This document shows positions 61,501 through 64,000 of a stretch of DNA of 64,000 bases, piece after piece (positions within the stretch are counted from its first letter, which is position 1; every line of letters begins with the position of its first letter). Origin of the DNA: Hyalangium versicolor (lineage in GTDB: Bacteria; Myxococcota; Myxococcia; Myxococcales; Myxococcaceae); contig NZ_JAHXBF010000018.1 in NCBI RefSeq assembly GCF_020103695.1, positions 186,001-250,000 of the forward strand, read 5' to 3'. Below the pieces are notes generated by a model. That model ran no database searches. It was not told the DNA's origin and saw nothing but the letters and a program-made list of their open reading frames with translations. The position numbers and the translations under genes are program-made.

Positions 61501-63717
61501 GGGGAGCTTGCCCGCGCCTTGGTAGCCCTCGGTGTTGGCGTCCAGGCCCACGCCGAAGGACTTCTTCTCCCACTCGAGATCCCCGAACCCCGCCTCGGCC
61601 TCCATCTGCGAGATGTGCTCGCGCTCGCTGAGCACCTCGACGGGGATTTCGAAGTGCGCCGGGTAGAAGAAGTTGTGATCGACGAAGGCGTGGATCTGGT
61701 AGAGGCCCGGCTTCTTGAGGATCTGGTCCGCGTTGAAGCGCTCGGACTCCGACTCGCGGTCGATGTAATGGGCATGATCGCTCTGGACCTGCCCTTGGGG
61801 GATGAGCTGTCTCGGGTTCGTGTCGTCTCGCTTGGCCGCATGCGCGCGCCACTCGATGGTGACCCAGGGCACGGCAAAGACGACGTCGGTGTTGGTGACC
61901 TTGAAGAAGAACTCGGCCTTGTCCTTCTTGTCGGTGAGGATCCCGGAGCGATTGATGATCTGCCCCTTGAGCCGCGAGCTGGTGAGAGGCTTCTCTCCGC
62001 CCGGCTTGCGCTCCGGCATCTCGAGCGTCTTCCGGGCCGTCTCGAGGTCCACCTGGGCGATGAGATCCTCGATCATCTGGGCGCTGAGCGCATCCGGCGC
62101 GTCCTTGCCGCTGCCCTTGGCATTGCGGATTCGCTCGAGGATCTGCTGCTTGAGCGGGTGAGCGTCGAGCTTGCGCAGCAAGGAGATCTGATAGCTGGTA
62201 ATGGGCTCGCGGTTCTTGTCCGGATCCGGCGAGGGCGGGAGGTTCAGCTCCTTCAGGAACTTGTCGAGGAACTCGCGATCTTCCTTCGACAGCTTCGGCG
62301 CCACAGGGACGCCGCCGACGCTCTCCTGCGTCGGCTTGCCACTGATGGTGCCCGTCTTGAGAAAGCTGGCCCACCGCTGCTGGCCGAAATAGTAGGCCCC
62401 CGCCTCCGGCATGAAGTTCCAGGTGGCGGCGCGAACGTCGTTGAGGACCTCGATCGTCCACTCGTTGTCCTCGGTCATCTTGCGGTTGAGCTCGAAGGTG
62501 CGGACGTTCTCCTGCATCTTCATGCCCACCTCTGCCTCGAGCGCGGTGAAGATGCGCTCGCGCAGGTTCCTATCCGGAACGATGCGGCTGCCAACCCAAT
62601 AGCTCGAGCCCTTGAACGTGCCGAAGTCGACGATGATGTAATAGTAGTTGGCGACGCGCTGGCACTTGATCAGGGCGTCCTGCGGGGCGCCGATGTGGCG
62701 CAGCACGGTATGGAAGAGGGGGAGCCCCGTCCCCGGATCATCCGGCACGGGCCCCTGGAGCTTGACCTTCGGGTGCTTCACCGCCTCGTCGAGCACCTTG
62801 TCGTCGGCCCAGGCCAGGGTGCCATGGGCCTTGTACTGGGCGAGGATCCACCGCAAGAGATCGGGGATGTGGATCTCGGTCTTCTTGGCCTGCTCCTCCA
62901 GCAGCGGGTACTGGGAGAACAGCCACGCACGGCTCGCCACCAGGAGATCGCCCTCGAACTCGAAGGTGCCATTGGCCGGCGCAGGGCGCCGAGCGCCCTT
63001 CCCCTTCGAGCCCTCGGGTGGAGTGTCGCGCAGGAGCAGTCTGCTCGTGGGAGCCGCGGCAGGAGCAGGGGCGGCGGGGAGGCTCGGATGCGCGCCATGT
63101 CCCTGCGCCACGGTGGCGGCCCGCTCCTTCGCCTCTCGCTCCAACGTATCGCCCGGCTGGCTCATCCGGGCGCCGGTGGCCGTGCGGCCCTCGTAGGACT
63201 GCACCACGTGAGTCAGCTCGTGGGCGAGCAGCTCACGGCCTCCGCGCTCGTGGGGTGAGAGGGACTCGCTCGTGAAGATCTCCTCCCCGACCGTGAACGC
63301 CCGTGCGTGCACCGCCTGCGCAGCGCGCTGCGCTCCTTCGTCCGAGTGGATGCGCACGCGGCCGAGGTCGACGCCGAATCGCTCGCTCATCTCCTGCCGC
63401 ACGCCCGCCGGCAGCGGCTCCCCCTGGCCTCTCCGTTGGAGCGCCTCGTGCACGGCGGGATGATCTGGATCGGCCTCGAGCCCGGAGGGCGCCTCACTCC
63501 GGAACAGCGTAGGAGCCGGAGCGGGAGCCGGGCGTACGGAGAAGTAGGCCTCTCTCTCCACCTGCGCTCCCGGCGGCACCTCGCCCCCCGCGCCCGCGGC
63601 CGAGCGAAGGACGTAGTTCCAGTAGGACGTCCCGGGCATCGACGCCGTGGCTTGTGGCGCGTTCTCGGGCTCGCGCTTGGGGGCTTCGATCTTCTGCGGC
63701 TTCCGAGACCCGAGCAT
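58504..63717 (-). CDS. Large DUF4157 (eCIS-core) domain protein
   Basis: A protein of about 1,737 residues. An N-terminal DUF4157 domain (about 85-185) has RFGVDLGRVRIHSDEGAQRA and the zincin-like motif HELTHVVQ (near 164); this domain marks proteins linked to extracellular contractile injection systems and polymorphic secreted proteins. The central part (about 200-900) is unassigned. A hydrophobic stretch (about 916-952) may be one or two membrane segments. Near residue 1327 there is an AHSHPL motif, followed some 30 residues later by SAAD, reminiscent of JAMM metallopeptidases but with abnormal spacing. The C-terminus is unassigned. ATG 63717 is the best start; ATG 63876 would add 53 residues of unconvincing sequence. 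Confidence 0.82.
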   Translation of the reverse strand: MLGSRKPQKIEAPKREPENAPQATASMPGTSYWNYVLRSAAGAGGEVPPGAQVEREAYFSVRPAPAPAPTLFRSEAPSGLEADPDHPAVHEALQRRGQGEPLPAGVRQEMSERFGVDLGRVRIHSDEGAQRAAQAVHARAFTVGEEIFTSESLSPHERGGRELLAHELTHVVQSYEGRTATGARMSQPGDTLEREAKERAATVAQGHGAHPSLPAAPAPAAAPTSRLLLRDTPPEGSKGKGARRPAPANGTFEFEGDLLVASRAWLFSQYPLLEEQAKKTEIHIPDLLRWILAQYKAHGTLAWADDKVLDEAVKHPKVKLQGPVPDDPGTGLPLFHTVLRHIGAPQDALIKCQRVANYYYIIVDFGTFKGSSYWVGSRIVPDRNLRERIFTALEAEVGMKMQENVRTFELNRKMTEDNEWTIEVLNDVRAATWNFMPEAGAYYFGQQRWASFLKTGTISGKPTQESVGGVPVAPKLSKEDREFLDKFLKELNLPPSPDPDKNREPITSYQISLLRKLDAHPLKQQILERIRNAKGSGKDAPDALSAQMIEDLIAQVDLETARKTLEMPERKPGGEKPLTSSRLKGQIINRSGILTDKKDKAEFFFKVTNTDVVFAVPWVTIEWRAHAAKRDDTNPRQLIPQGQVQSDHAHYIDRESESERFNADQILKKPGLYQIHAFVDHNFFYPAHFEIPVEVLSEREHISQMEAEAGFGDLEWEKKSFGVGLDANTEGYQGAGKLPAEWRRTFAARIKFLEKDRERLKQLVDHYKGSDANADLLQYATEALKRLDESRTLLGTEATKGYHSFEARGVYSTRETGMKEGPLTLLGMARKTQDGKVEVKLHDLSKIWEQVDYHFHATEDTFDKALEAVFYELAKTYPPGRVSAAFEQLDEKGERTTGKRLGFELGTGTAWKSVKGVLYSTPAQIIVNVAGTAVMIFLPVSAPIVLGVLASYNAVSTIDNMAEMEAKGLLTKKEVAKGVAMIGMDLLPYVGRAKVFAKTARATFLVIDGVQMAGMVVIMRDTGLEQLKNLRDGQMKQIAELDEEVRKLEKNPAHPDLRAKRRELELKILETRTAGTKMFLEMAGQGLLMLAPNIVFGKITEKVMGAKLGQLQGMGLFEHTPGLKEPRYDPSTGKFHIDTQHLPELSILQLERIKKTYATDLATRTEQLAKMLGTGPEKVDVVRGAKTQVEATPEGGYKVTVGEGQGFQDALDAAWAHRSAREPGATRPDVSPPIYRPTYSAADIKGKANIIVGNKLEMDQAAAHKVMRQVSGGDPEGFRVLGVEMPEGFDPRTVEWGLGQLPDGSFIVIRGHGGYVDWAPFPGVKPVAHSHPLVPGKYISGEPKDLHIRDIMSGEKGNSTNRVNLAPSAADVAFCARNNIEGHVVHTPYVDKGKGVVGNPTPGGNEPRIDIEIGKPEHVGSFFGNQDIPVYKAEMVARAGGKEIWRGPMWTVDHPAIGSLVEARPLPGTEAGIKGAEPKGGATKSGTEKGARVQTMTEGLYDVVPTSAKNAHTNPDGGRVEFEHLEPYDDKGWQVHTTLVEFKPTGGGDSVHGYVERAFRRKPDGTVEMELREINLAGIPSKLDGVDKPMVGTATPTHVWVQTQQMKRFGAKTGEVSRVTLKTVENVEAICQITVKLHELGLQPTPENVSKVVAQSASYFYAETLLTQSGHQVVGAKAEGGKVMKLSDVVAKHQESTAQAAELAARIPEQYKLDPSTEVLSGFDIVIDSAPRPGGKQ

Positions 63718-63972
63718 GGAGTGAGTGGAAACCAGCCAGGGAAACCCCGTCAAGCAGAACGGCTCGAGTCTGGTTTCCGCAGTGTCCCAAGCGCACGTTT
63801 GAATTGCCTGTGGGAGGCCATCCTTCCCACCTGAATTCCTCGGCGAAGGGGCCTGACGAAACCATGACGCAATCATGGCTATGCGAGGGCCATCGCTCCT
63901 CCAGGAGTCTCTAGCTTGAGTGCGTGAGGAAGAGCAGCCCGTTGAGGCTCTCCTCCCGAACTCGGAGCCCCC

Positions 63973-64000
63973 ATGTCCCTTTCCCTGTCATACCGCCTTT
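63973..64000 (+). CDS. Possible start of a gene leaving the window
   Basis: An ATG at 63973 preceded by GGAG at normal spacing opens a frame (MSLSLSYRL) that runs off the right edge. Only nine residues are visible, so it cannot be identified. It would be divergent from the DUF4157 gene. Confidence 0.3.

Noticed and set aside
61150..63258. Long open frame antisense to the DUF4157 gene
   Set aside because: Leu/Val/Glu/Arg-rich shadow with no domain; the sense strand has DUF4157 and coupled translation.

Overview
The window looks like chromosome from a large-genome myxobacterium of the Cystobacterineae type (Archangium, Cystobacter, Stigmatella or Hyalangium relatives). This is inferred from content, not from a marker gene. 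The DNA is GC-rich with strong third-position GC, so long spurious open frames lie antisense to most genes. The gene set is rich in Ser/Thr kinases, a kinase-ATPase-histidine kinase hybrid, an FHA-type sigma54 activator, many lipoproteins, RCC1/MopE repeats and secreted lectin or protease fusions. No rRNA, tRNA, CRISPR array or intact insertion sequence was seen.

Layout. 1-1.04 kb: 3' end of a cytokinin-dehydrogenase-like FAD oxidase. 1.2-10.0 kb: a compact class II lanthipeptide operon (short HlyD-like adaptor, C39-peptidase ABC exporter, 66-aa precursor, unknown 374-aa protein, LanM, FtsX/MacB-type permease). 10.0-18.3 kb: AAC(3)-type acetyltransferase, chemoreceptor and a 1,781-aa kinase/ATPase/histidine kinase, all leftward. 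18.4-25.1 kb: small envelope proteins, an amidohydrolase, a tautomerase, a divergent SDR/LysR pair, a thioredoxin-fold protein without CxxC and a triple-repeat Cys-rich protein. 25.2-32.3 kb: metalloprotease-ricin lectin lipoprotein, SDR, RCC1/MopE lipoprotein, and a SnoaL-like lipoprotein divergent from LysR. 32.3-38.4 kb: small unknowns, a pentapeptide/WD40 protein whose 5' end appears frameshifted, a Ser/Thr kinase convergent with a Cys-rich secreted peptide, and a LytS/LytT-type two-component pair. 38.7-44.6 kb: zinc-finger membrane protein, two small lipoproteins, two small unknown proteins, and an FHA-AAA-Fis sigma54 activator. 44.7-49.9 kb: a 1,745-aa NTPase/protein kinase. 50-57 kb: unknown, SnoaL, AraC, Vps62-like lipoprotein, CxxCH protein, DUF427 and decayed DNA. 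57.1-63.7 kb: a pseudokinase translationally coupled to a 1,737-aa DUF4157 (eCIS-core) protein.

Two parts look like coherent systems. The first is the lanthipeptide operon: the precursor has a double-glycine leader suited to the C39 exporter and a Ser/Cys core suited to LanM, and several genes overlap at ATGA-type junctions. The second is a possible sigma54 mini-regulon at 40.8-43 kb. Four small genes next to the FHA activator each have a GG-N10-GC element upstream (one essentially perfect), and CCTGTGCCA/TGGCACAGG inverted repeats could be activator sites. The DUF4157/pseudokinase pair at the right edge is the third region of interest.
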